Assembly: GCA_947374315.1 (NCBI GenBank)
Contig: CANCBK010000029.1
Coordinates: 1 to 20,254 of the forward strand
Source of the DNA: Burkholderiaceae bacterium
GTDB taxonomy: Bacteria; Pseudomonadota; Gammaproteobacteria; Burkholderiales; Burkholderiaceae
Reading direction: 5' to 3'
Length of the DNA stretch: 20,254 bases
Made by a program: the position numbers and the translations under genes. The notes below the pieces were generated by a model. It saw nothing but the letters and a program-made list of their open reading frames with translations, was not told the origin of the DNA and searched no databases. Positions 13,845 to 19,578 of this stretch are shown here, one piece after another; the stretch's first letter is position 1; every line of letters starts with the position of its first letter.

Positions 13845-14402
13845 TTACTTGGCACGGCTTTTGCTAGCTTTAGGGGCTTGACCAAATTGACCTTGCGTAG
13901 CTTTCATTGCTGTTTCAACGCTTTTTTCAAAGTTTGCAAAAGCATCTTGAGTGCTGGAACGAACTTGATCGAAGTTTTGCATTGCCGTATTGAAAGCAGA
14001 GGTAAATGCGCTTACATAAGCCTCTGAACCGGCAGGAGCCTTTGAAGTAGCGGCAGCCACAAAGCTCTTCAAATCATCTTGTGATTGATCAATCGCTGCT
14101 TCTACGGCCTCAACCAATTCTTGGTTGCCGCGACGCAATACTGCAGCCACTTTTTTCTGGTAATCGGCAACTTCCGCAACAGCTGCCTGCACTTCTGGGC
14201 TCTGCAATAGGTCTAGGGCGGCCTTAGCGTCTTTGCCTTTTAATAATTCAGCGGCTTTTGCTTGGGCGCTGGCTACGGCTTGTTGTGCCGCTTGATAGTT
14301 AATTTCAGCTAATTCTTGAGCATTCTCGAGGGCGGTTTGGCCTAATGCGCGGGCGCTTTCAACGGATTTAGCTTGATTTTCTGCAAATTGGTTTTTGAAC
14401 AT
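13845..14402 (-). CDS. phaP: Phasin (polyhydroxyalkanoate granule-associated protein)
   Basis: 185 residues, almost wholly helical and rich in Ala, Gln and Glu, with a basic Ala/Lys/Ser tail. The N-terminal MFKNQFAENQAKSVESA, then ALGQTALENAQELAEINYQAA is typical of the phasin_2 family of Burkholderiales. Phasins coat PHA granules, control their number and size, and often respond to granule load through the repressor PhaR. Shine-Dalgarno AAAGGA is well placed before ATG 14402. Its promoter region has a TTGCCA-17-TAATAT promoter with a TGC-rich site over the predicted start point, consistent with PhaR-type control. It implies that the organism makes PHA, though no synthase gene is here. Confidence 0.9.
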   Translation of the reverse strand: MFKNQFAENQAKSVESARALGQTALENAQELAEINYQAAQQAVASAQAKAAELLKGKDAKAALDLLQSPEVQAAVAEVADYQKKVAAVLRRGNQELVEAVEAAIDQSQDDLKSFVAAATSKAPAGSEAYVSAFTSAFNTAMQNFDQVRSSTQDAFANFEKSVETAMKATQGQFGQAPKASKSRAK

Positions 14403-14424
14403 GTTATTTCCTTTAAGGGTTTAT

Positions 14425-14440
14425 TTGTTGCACTGCACCA
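14425..14440 (-). promoter_or_regulatory. Candidate PhaR-type operator over the phasin start point
   Basis: TTGTTGCACTGCACCA is TGC/GCA-rich, the flavour of sites bound by PhaR repressors. It covers the predicted transcription start (near 14433). A related inverted repeat, TTGCT-GCAA-AGCAA, lies at 14476-14489 upstream of the -35. Confidence 0.35.
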
Positions 14441-14468
14441 TATTAATGGCTTATTTGGGCCCTGGCAA
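14440..14468 (-). promoter_or_regulatory. Candidate phasin promoter
   Basis: On the reverse strand TTGCCA (14463-14468) and TAATAT (14440-14445) are spaced by exactly 17 bp. Matches to consensus are 5/6 and 4/6. The predicted leader is about 30 nt and carries the AAAGGA Shine-Dalgarno. Confidence 0.5.
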
Positions 14469-14592
14469 GAAATAATTGCTGCAAAGCAACATATGGCGCC
14501 ATCAACTCAGGTTGTTTTTAGGAAAAACTGTACTTAACCCCTTCTATAGGTATTTTTACCTCATCAGACGAATACAGCCCACCCTCTCGACC

Positions 14593-15153
14593 CTATGCTT
14601 GGGTCGTCTTTAAATAATCGATTACCCACGCTGGATCACTATCACTCGGGAAAATGGGGTAATGCACCGCTTCAATAAGCCCATTATTGGCAACTAAAGT
14701 TATTCGCTTTAGCAAAGTCATGCCCGCAGCAACAAAAGTGGGCAAATTCATCGCTTGCTGAAATTGATATTCCGCATCACTCACCACGGGAAACGGCAAA
14801 TGAAGGCGGTTAATCATTTCTTGCTGGTACTCAGTAGATTGAACACTCAAACCCACTACTTCCGCGCCCAGCAACTGAATTTCTTGATAGTGATCTCGAA
14901 ACGAACAGCTTTGCGGAGTACAGCCTCTAGCTCCCGGTATCTGGTCCCAGCCATCTGGTAAGGCCATATCGGGCCGACCCGTCATGGGATAGCAATAGAT
15001 CACTAGGCGGCCCTTTGTCTCAGCAAAATTGATTGCTTTGCCGGAGCTTGCCTTTAGCAGAATATTGGGCAAATGCATCCCAATGAGATGGTTGGCGGCG
15101 CCATCATCTTCGGGGGCAGGGAGATCGGAAGGAAGTTTCTGGAGATTGGTCAT
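14593..15153 (-). CDS. Peroxiredoxin, PrxQ/BCP-like
   Basis: 186 residues with a redoxin fold. LVIYCYPMTGRPD is followed by an insertion and the thiol motif GARGCTPQSCSFRD, where C78 and C83 are spaced C-x4-C as the peroxidatic and resolving cysteines of PrxQ/BCP enzymes. Later blocks EVVGLSVQSTEYQQE and LPFPVVSD are also typical. It would reduce hydrogen peroxide or organic peroxides using thioredoxin. The extra 13 or so residues between the YPMTG strand and the active-site loop, and a 25-residue N-terminal extension, differ from E. coli BCP. No export signal is visible. A 6-bp inverted repeat (14588-14606) spans the stop codon. No strong Shine-Dalgarno; GAGTGG is weak. Confidence 0.85.
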   Translation of the reverse strand: MTNLQKLPSDLPAPEDDGAANHLIGMHLPNILLKASSGKAINFAETKGRLVIYCYPMTGRPDMALPDGWDQIPGARGCTPQSCSFRDHYQEIQLLGAEVVGLSVQSTEYQQEMINRLHLPFPVVSDAEYQFQQAMNLPTFVAAGMTLLKRITLVANNGLIEAVHYPIFPSDSDPAWVIDYLKTTQA

Positions 15154-15239
15154 ATGTAAACCACTCTAACCCAAGCTTTACTCAGATGGCAAATACTGGA
15201 TTGGGGCCAAAATCATTTAGCTCTCAGCCCGCCACAACA

Positions 15240-15455
15240 CTAATCCCCAGTAGGAGAAATTTGGAACCGCCTCACTTCATCCGTAGCATTTAAATGCTCC
15301 GCCAAGCGCATCAAATTATCGGGGTCGTTAGTACAGAGTCATCTTATATTCAAACAATAGGCCATCTTGTGAGATCTCGTAACCCCGTCCGCAATCATGA
15401 CAGTTAAGAGATGTACTGTGATGGTGAAGTAATCAGGATTCGTCGGTAAATTCTA
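15240..15455 (-). pseudogene. Frameshifted C-terminal remnant of an unidentified gene
   Basis: This covers most of the 344-bp stretch at 15154-15497. On the reverse strand three frames each give a stretch of natural-looking protein that joins end to end if two frameshifts are removed: NPDYFTITVHL, then CHDCGRGYEISQDGLLFEYK, then NLMRLAEHLNATDEVRRF and ISPTGD before the TAG at 15240-15242. The order of strand, helix and strand suggests a small ACT- or ferredoxin-like C-terminal domain. I cannot name the family. The N-terminal part is missing because the SRPBCC gene occupies the upstream side, so this is a decayed fragment and not a sequencing slip alone. The rest of the gap shows nothing. Confidence 0.5.
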
Positions 15456-15497
15456 GACCACTCCAATCTGCCGCCCAAGCAATGGGTGGTGGCGCCA

Positions 15498-16064
15498 TTA
15501 TTTGCAGGCTATTTTGGGGGAGGATTTTCTTTGAATTGCCAATTCAGCCATGGCCTCAAATTGACGACGAATAATCGTTTTAATAAAGTACTCGATAACA
15601 GATGCTGGCACCAAAGAGTTTGGCTCGACTTGGCCATCATATTTGAAGGTGGTGCCGCCCTTGCCTGGGAACAGGCGCCAGCTACCCTTATAGTATTTTG
15701 TATCCCCACTCACCTGCTCAAAATGCAATATCTTATTTGGAATCTCGGTATATTCCAGCTCAGAACGCATCTCGAATGGGATGAATAAAATTTGCTCTTG
15801 CAGCAGTCGAGCAACCTTTACCTTATTGCCCGATCTAGAAAGCACCTTAGATTCCAATACCCCTGGCAAATCATTTGCACCCTCGTAGTCCGTAATAAAG
15901 GCAAAGGCCTCACACACATTCATTGGCACATCGTAACTGGCGGTCACCTGAAATCGATCCCCATTGCGAGATACGGCGAGCTGTAAATCAAAAGGATTCT
16001 GGACATCCTGCGCTAAGGCGATAGAAAGAGATGCAGAAAAGAGGAGGGCTAAAAATTGCTTCAT
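15498..16064 (-). CDS. Exported SRPBCC/START-like protein
   Basis: 188 residues with a Sec signal peptide (MKQFLALLFSASLSIALA, cleavage near A18/Q19). The mature part fits a polyketide cyclase/dehydrase-like SRPBCC fold: VTASYDVPMNVCEAFAFITDYEGANDLPGV (the usual x-AFxxxTDYExxxxxxP opening), strand-rich centre with VKVARLLQEQILFIPFEMRSELEY, WRLFPGKGGTTFKYDGQVEP, and a long C-terminal helix IEYFIKTIIRRQFEAMAELAIQRK. These bind hydrophobic ligands; the ligand is unknown. It is periplasmic. It lies 52 nt behind the MASE1-like gene on the same strand but has its own TAGACT 6 nt before the ATG and no Shine-Dalgarno. Confidence 0.82.
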   Translation of the reverse strand: MKQFLALLFSASLSIALAQDVQNPFDLQLAVSRNGDRFQVTASYDVPMNVCEAFAFITDYEGANDLPGVLESKVLSRSGNKVKVARLLQEQILFIPFEMRSELEYTEIPNKILHFEQVSGDTKYYKGSWRLFPGKGGTTFKYDGQVEPNSLVPASVIEYFIKTIIRRQFEAMAELAIQRKSSPKIACK

Positions 16065-16070
16065 GCCACC

Positions 16071-16076
16071 AGTCTA
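16071..16076 (-). promoter_or_regulatory. -10 hexamer TAGACT, 6 nt before the SRPBCC gene ATG (leaderless layout)
   Basis: Reverse strand TAGACT-GGTGGC-ATG. No -35 is evident. GGTGG directly before the ATG is a poor Shine-Dalgarno. Confidence 0.4.
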
Positions 16077-16116
16077 GTGATGAGGTCTTGCCTGCGATTT
16101 GCTTTGAATGGCCCGC

Positions 16117-16713
16117 CTAATCATCATGCAACACGCTGATTTGTTTTTGTAAGTTCTGACTGCGATGAATAAAGACTGTTAGCAAACCAATAATCAGCAT
16201 GTTTCCAAAAAATCCACCCATCACAATAACCATACTTTCGCGCATGAAATGTTCAAATCCATAGTGATGGATAGCGAAAATCGCATAGGTATAACTAAAG
16301 CCATGGGCAAGACTAACAAATAGAGCCAAAGCAATCACATCGCGATATTTCAGATTATGAAGATCTCGGGCTACCCCCAGCCCCTTTAGCGTTAGATTTA
16401 CAGCCAACACCAAGACAGCACTTCCAATAATTGCTACCAGAAACCATATAAACCAGGGCTGTTGCGGCTGAAATATCAGCAGCCTAATAAACACAGCGAG
16501 GCCAACACCTATGGCAGCTAGCCAGCCAAATATCAATACTGAGAGCAATTTGATGCCGGCTGGAAGGTAGATAAAGTAGCTTAATTCAGAGCCATTTTCC
16601 AGAACTGGAAAAGCCTGGACTGCATATAGAGATAAAAAGTATAGACAAAACGGAACTCCTACTTTTAGGAGGATAATAAGTACACGCGGTTGATTTTTGG
16701 GCAAGGTGAGCAC
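16117..16713 (-). CDS. Polytopic membrane protein, MASE1-like
   Basis: 198 residues with about five or six transmembrane segments. FIYLPAGIKLLSVLIFGWLAAIGVGLAVFIRLL (about 48-80) resembles the opening of MASE1, the integral-membrane sensory domain that usually precedes kinase or GGDEF outputs. Here the domain stands alone with no output module, ending in a short basic/polar tail (HRSQNLQKQISVLHDD). The start is GTG 16713, with TATGAT 6 nt upstream and no Shine-Dalgarno. An ATG 8 nt upstream is out of frame. It diverges from the winged-helix gene across only 44 bp. It could be a membrane sensor partner or a leftover from a longer protein. The MASE1 link is tentative. Confidence 0.7.
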   Translation of the reverse strand: MLTLPKNQPRVLIILLKVGVPFCLYFLSLYAVQAFPVLENGSELSYFIYLPAGIKLLSVLIFGWLAAIGVGLAVFIRLLIFQPQQPWFIWFLVAIIGSAVLVLAVNLTLKGLGVARDLHNLKYRDVIALALFVSLAHGFSYTYAIFAIHHYGFEHFMRESMVIVMGGFFGNMLIIGLLTVFIHRSQNLQKQISVLHDD

Positions 16714-16719
16714 AGATTC

Positions 16720-16725
16720 ATCATA
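16720..16725 (-). promoter_or_regulatory. -10 hexamer TATGAT, 6 nt before the MASE1-like GTG start (leaderless layout)
   Basis: Reverse strand TATGAT-GAATCT-GTG. 5/6 match to TATAAT and no Shine-Dalgarno. If leaderless, a GTG rather than ATG start is unusual, since leaderless initiation strongly prefers AUG but does accept GUG in some bacteria. Confidence 0.4.
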
Positions 16726-16757
16726 CTAAAAAAGATAACAATGGAGAGGCAAATTAA

Positions 16758-17093
16758 ATGACAAATTCATACTTACGCTTTTTAAGGCTGGCTGACGCAC
16801 TGACAAAATCGAGCGATAAGCCACTAGATTCTTTAAGCAAAGATATTCTTGAGCATATTTGCACGGGCATACTACTCAAGAACGCTCAATTTACCGTCAA
16901 AGATATTTTGTGCCTTAGCAGTCTAGGCTCCCAGGCCACCCTGCATAAACGACTGCATTCCTTGGTGGATGATGGGTATCTAAAGCTGAAGCAGATGGAA
17001 GACGGAAGGGTTAAAAGGATTGAGCCCACCAATCAAGCTAAGAAATATTTTGCCGACCTAAGTAAGGCGCTAGAAAAAGCCTCTAAGGCCTAA
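16758..17093 (+). CDS. Winged-helix (MarR-like) transcriptional regulator
   Basis: 111 residues. The core reads as a winged helix: helix DSLSKDILEHICTG, then QFTVKDILCLSSLGSQATLHKRLHSLVDDGYLKLKQMEDGRVKRIEPTNQAKKYF, where GSQATLHKRLHSLVDDG is the recognition helix and the hairpin KQMEDGRVKRIE the wing. This matches MarR-type minimal regulators without extended dimerisation arms. The Shine-Dalgarno GAGG lies 8 nt before ATG 16758. It faces the MASE1-like gene over a 44-bp gap and precedes the two-cupin gene by 36 nt, probably in one transcript. Target unknown; autoregulation of the divergent region is plausible. Confidence 0.8.
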   Translation: MTNSYLRFLRLADALTKSSDKPLDSLSKDILEHICTGILLKNAQFTVKDILCLSSLGSQATLHKRLHSLVDDGYLKLKQMEDGRVKRIEPTNQAKKYFADLSKALEKASKA

Positions 17094-17129
17094 GCTGTAT
17101 TTATCGCTTTACCTAATAACCCCAAGCAA

Positions 17130-17798
17130 ATGAATATCAATGCTGATTTCGCTCTGAAGGTAGCAGTCAATACCAAAGATGCAGCCTTAGAAAAATCCCC
17201 AGTCGAGGGTATTGAAAGAAAATATCTAGATCGCATTGGAAATGAGCTTGCTAGGGCGACCTCCATTGTGAGCTACGCGGCAAATTCCGCCTTTACTCAG
17301 CATGCTCATGCAGGAGGCGAAGAAATACTGGTGCTGGACGGCACATTCTGTGATGAGCACGGTAGCTATCCAGCGGGCACCTATATTCGTAATCCACCCA
17401 ACAGCACACATACCCCTTACTCAAAAGAAGGGTGCACGCTGTTTGTCAAATTAAGACAATTTCATCCCGATGATCTATCCACTATCCGAGTAGATACCTC
17501 TACGGCGCCCTGGTATCCCGGGCTTGTATCAGGCCTTTCTGTCATGCCCATTCATGAATTCGATGGCGTGGGAACTGCCTTAGTTCGCTGGGCACCTGAC
17601 ACCATCTTTAATCCCCATGTACATCCCGGCGGAGAAGAGATTTATGTTTTACAGGGCGTATTTCATGACGAGCATGGCTCCTATCCAGCCGGCACATGGA
17701 TACGAAGTCCCCGCTATAGCAAGCATTCGCCCTTCACCAGGTCAGAAGGCGCGCTCATTTATGTAAAAACAGGGCACCTTCATTACCCACTCGGCTAG
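17130..17798 (+). CDS. Two-cupin protein related to ChrR cupin domains
   Basis: 222 residues made of two internally duplicated cupin domains. The first (about 40-110) has HAHAGGEEILVLDGTF and THTPYSKEG; the second (about 150-215) has HVHPGGEEIYVLQGVF and SKHSPFTRSEG. Each has a full metal set (H58, H60, E64, H94 and H163, H165, E169, H199). DEHGSYPAGT-x-IR is repeated in both halves, as in the C-terminal cupin of ChrR anti-sigma factors. There is no anti-sigma zinc domain. It may be a metal-dependent enzyme or a redox/singlet-oxygen sensor; the substrate is not visible. No Shine-Dalgarno is obvious. Its stop codon overlaps the stop of a histidine-kinase remnant on the other strand. Confidence 0.88.
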   Translation: MNINADFALKVAVNTKDAALEKSPVEGIERKYLDRIGNELARATSIVSYAANSAFTQHAHAGGEEILVLDGTFCDEHGSYPAGTYIRNPPNSTHTPYSKEGCTLFVKLRQFHPDDLSTIRVDTSTAPWYPGLVSGLSVMPIHEFDGVGTALVRWAPDTIFNPHVHPGGEEIYVLQGVFHDEHGSYPAGTWIRSPRYSKHSPFTRSEGALIYVKTGHLHYPLG

Positions 17799-17929
17799 AC
17801 TACCTGAGCAGTAGTAGGCAATTCCATCACAAAATTCGCGCCACCGCTATTTGGAGTTTCATGCCAAATCTTGCCGTCATGTCTTGTGACGATATGCTTA
17901 CATAAGCAAAGCCCCACATAGCGCAAGAA
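17795..17929 (-). pseudogene. C-terminal remnant of a histidine kinase
   Basis: On the reverse strand 44 codons upstream of TAG 17795-17797 read GLCLCKHIVTRHDGKIWHET, then PNSGGANFVMELP. This is the G2 box and closing strand of a HATPase_c domain, where intact kinases have GLGLxICKxIVxxHGGxIW...GxGxxFxxxLP. The frame is closed upstream by a TAG at 17930-17932, and no DHp, N or G1 box follows, so nothing functional is encoded. It is a decayed tail of a sensor kinase lost from this spot. Its stop overlaps the cupin gene stop, a tail-to-tail layout that shows the kinase gene once stood here. Confidence 0.75.
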
Positions 17930-18198
17930 CTAGAAGGCTGATTTCGTTTGTATATTGCATTAGATTTTAATGTTACTGCCTCAAAAAAATACATCTATTG
18001 ATGCTTAAAACAACATCACTAATGAGCTGCTAGTAAGCGACATAAGAATGAATCAATTGCTATTAAATACTATAAGAATAATAGCCAATAAGACTAGAGA
18101 TTGGAAATAACCATGTCCGTAGTGTTTTAAAGTTCTTGATGGTGGTGCGGAGCCGACCAAGCCTAAAGGCGCCCGATCAAACCCTTTATAGTCAAGGG
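17930..18198. other. Intergenic stretch with no gene I can support
   Basis: An A/T-rich stretch between the kinase remnant and the outer-membrane protein gene, with short open frames only. The last 60 bases are more GC-rich and open in the frame of the downstream gene from ATG 18136, but that extension (MMVVRSRPSLKAPDQTLYSQ) would precede a complete signal peptide and is probably non-coding. A -10 hexamer lies at 18187-18192. Confidence 0.6.
18187..18192 (+). promoter_or_regulatory. -10 hexamer TATAGT, 6 nt before the outer-membrane protein ATG (leaderless layout)
   Basis: TATAGT-CAAGGG-ATG. 5/6 match to TATAAT. AAGGG abuts the ATG at 18199 and so is too close for a Shine-Dalgarno. Confidence 0.5.
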
Positions 18199-18951
18199 AT
18201 GCGATTTCTAAGCCACTTTTGCCAAGCTCTTTCATGCGCCACCGCATTCATACTCATCAGCGCCAATGCTGTTTCTGCCCCATTTGAAATTAAAGTCCAC
18301 GATGAGCTCATTGCTGATTACCAGCACTCGGCCTATGAAGTGGAGACAAACCTATTTCAAGCGCCATCGTCCCAAAATATCAAAACAGATGTATTCCAAA
18401 CACGCCTTGAGTATGGTTATGGCATTACAGAGAAAAGTGAGCTTGGGGCCAACATCTATTTAAGCAACTACAACGGTGTCAGCTATGTTAACGGCGGCAA
18501 GTTAAGTCATATGTACATTCCTACACATGATGAAGATGGCTTATGGCACTACGGGGTTAAAAACGAAATAAATTATATTAAAGATATCGGCGGTACAGAA
18601 ACTACTTATTACGAGCTAACGCCCATTCTTGCTCTTCAGCTGAAGGACTGGCGACTGACTATCAACCCAAGTGTAGACATTACGTTAAATAAAAATAGCA
18701 CAGCAACATTCTCACCATCCGCTAAAGTCGCCTACAACATTACGCACACTACAGATGTTGGTATGGAGTATTACGCCGATAACTTACCCAATAAAAGTCT
18801 TTATAACCTCACGCAACAACCACATACAGCCTACTTAGTGGTTGATACAAAATATAAAGTAACAGATCTGAACATAGGCGTTGGTAAGGGCGTAACTGGC
18901 GTCAGCGACAACTGGGTCATCAAACTCATTGCCTCGTTACGTTTCGACTAG
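18199..18951 (+). CDS. Exported protein, probable outer-membrane beta-barrel
   Basis: 250 residues from ATG 18199. A Sec signal peptide (MRFLSHFCQALSCATAFILI and on to NAVSA) is followed by a mature part of about 220 residues rich in alternating strands with aromatic girdles: LEYGYGITEKSELGANIYLS, GVKNEINYIKD, TYYELTPILALQLKDWRLTINPSVDITL, AKVAYNITHTTDVGMEYYAD. The C-terminus is KLIASLRF-D, near the usual barrel ending with a terminal aromatic but with an extra Asp. Such proteins are often transporters of unknown substrate or copper/heavy-metal accessory proteins. An upstream ATG at 18136 in frame would hide the signal peptide 21 residues inside and is rejected. No partner gene is adjacent. 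Confidence 0.75.
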   Translation: MRFLSHFCQALSCATAFILISANAVSAPFEIKVHDELIADYQHSAYEVETNLFQAPSSQNIKTDVFQTRLEYGYGITEKSELGANIYLSNYNGVSYVNGGKLSHMYIPTHDEDGLWHYGVKNEINYIKDIGGTETTYYELTPILALQLKDWRLTINPSVDITLNKNSTATFSPSAKVAYNITHTTDVGMEYYADNLPNKSLYNLTQQPHTAYLVVDTKYKVTDLNIGVGKGVTGVSDNWVIKLIASLRFD

Positions 18952-18996
18952 CTATATTGTGTAGAGCGAGATCGGCTGTCTGATTAAGTATGCATT

Positions 18997-19422
18997 CTAA
19001 GAGGAGTTTTTCTCCGCCACAGAACGCATGATCCTTAATAACTCTACATCCTGACTAGGAAGGCCATCAAGTAGGCCGACTAAATGGGGCACATCTTTGG
19101 ATATTTGGTCGCCGCCATAAAATCGTAGGGCCCAGTTAGGGAAGATTCTGTGGTCAATCTCCTCCAACTCAATTCGATGAAGCACTTTGTGACGATAATC
19201 TTTTTGAATTTTTTCCCAAACAAAAAATACATCTTCCCGCCTACCCTCGAGAATCTGTGCAAAATGTTCGCCCTCGTAAAATAAAACGCCCGTGAGCCCA
19301 TGCCCCTGATTCCATTTATAAGAAATATCAAATAAGTGAACCAGGCTCGACAGGCCCATATCCTGGGTCGCTTTGCTGACATAGCTAAGCTCAACTAATT
19401 GATTCGGATCATCCAAACTCAC
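18997..19422 (-). CDS. BLUF-domain blue-light sensor protein
   Basis: 141 residues from GTG 19422, where AGGGGG lies 4 nt upstream; ATG 19449 in frame (150 residues) has no Shine-Dalgarno. The BLUF core is complete: LVELSYVSKAT with the key Tyr (Y23 counted from 19449), WNQGHGLTGVLFYEGEHFAQILEG with the Asn (N47) and Gln (Q65) that hydrogen-bond the FAD, and the RHKVLHRIELEEIDHRIFPNWAL strand with Trp (W106). The semi-conserved Met two residues after the Trp is Leu here. A short helical tail (about 115-150) is the only addition, so it is a PixD/BlrB-type single-domain sensor with an unknown output partner. Confidence in the fold is high; the biological role is unknown. Confidence 0.92.
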   Translation of the reverse strand: MSLDDPNQLVELSYVSKATQDMGLSSLVHLFDISYKWNQGHGLTGVLFYEGEHFAQILEGRREDVFFVWEKIQKDYRHKVLHRIELEEIDHRIFPNWALRFYGGDQISKDVPHLVGLLDGLPSQDVELLRIMRSVAEKNSS

Positions 19423-19457
19423 TTCACCCCCTGCTCTCAGATTTCCCATACAAATTA

Positions 19458-19463
19458 AATCTA
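19458..19463 (-). promoter_or_regulatory. Candidate -10 TAGATT for the BLUF gene
   Basis: Reverse strand TAGATT lies 8 nt before ATG 19449. A start 6-7 nt downstream gives a leader of 1-2 nt to the ATG, or about 29 nt to the GTG at 19422 with its AGGGGG. Confidence 0.35.
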
Positions 19464-19518
19464 GTTTGTTCTTTTAATCACAATGCTTATACAGGTAATA
19501 ACCCTAGCGCCAAATATG

Positions 19519-19541
19519 AAAAGCCACCCGAAGGTGGTCTT
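19519..19541 (-). terminator. Intrinsic terminator of the alpha/beta hydrolase gene
   Basis: On the reverse strand CCACC-TTCG-GGTGG closes with the very stable cUUCGg tetraloop, extended by AAGA against CTTTT with one mismatch and followed by CTTTTC. It sits about 38 nt after the hydrolase stop. The core is shared with 12056-12081. Confidence 0.75.
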
Positions 19542-19578
19542 AGTGCTTCTTGATAGCCCGAGACTAGGATGCTAAATC

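Noticed and set aside
15486..15986. Plus-strand and second minus-strand frames over the SRPBCC gene
   Set aside because: Shadows of a gene with a clear signal peptide and SRPBCC pattern.
18136..18198. N-terminal extension of the outer-membrane protein from ATG 18136
   Set aside because: It would place a typical signal peptide 21 residues inside the protein; ATG 18199 gives a normal signal peptide and has the -10 spacing seen at other genes.
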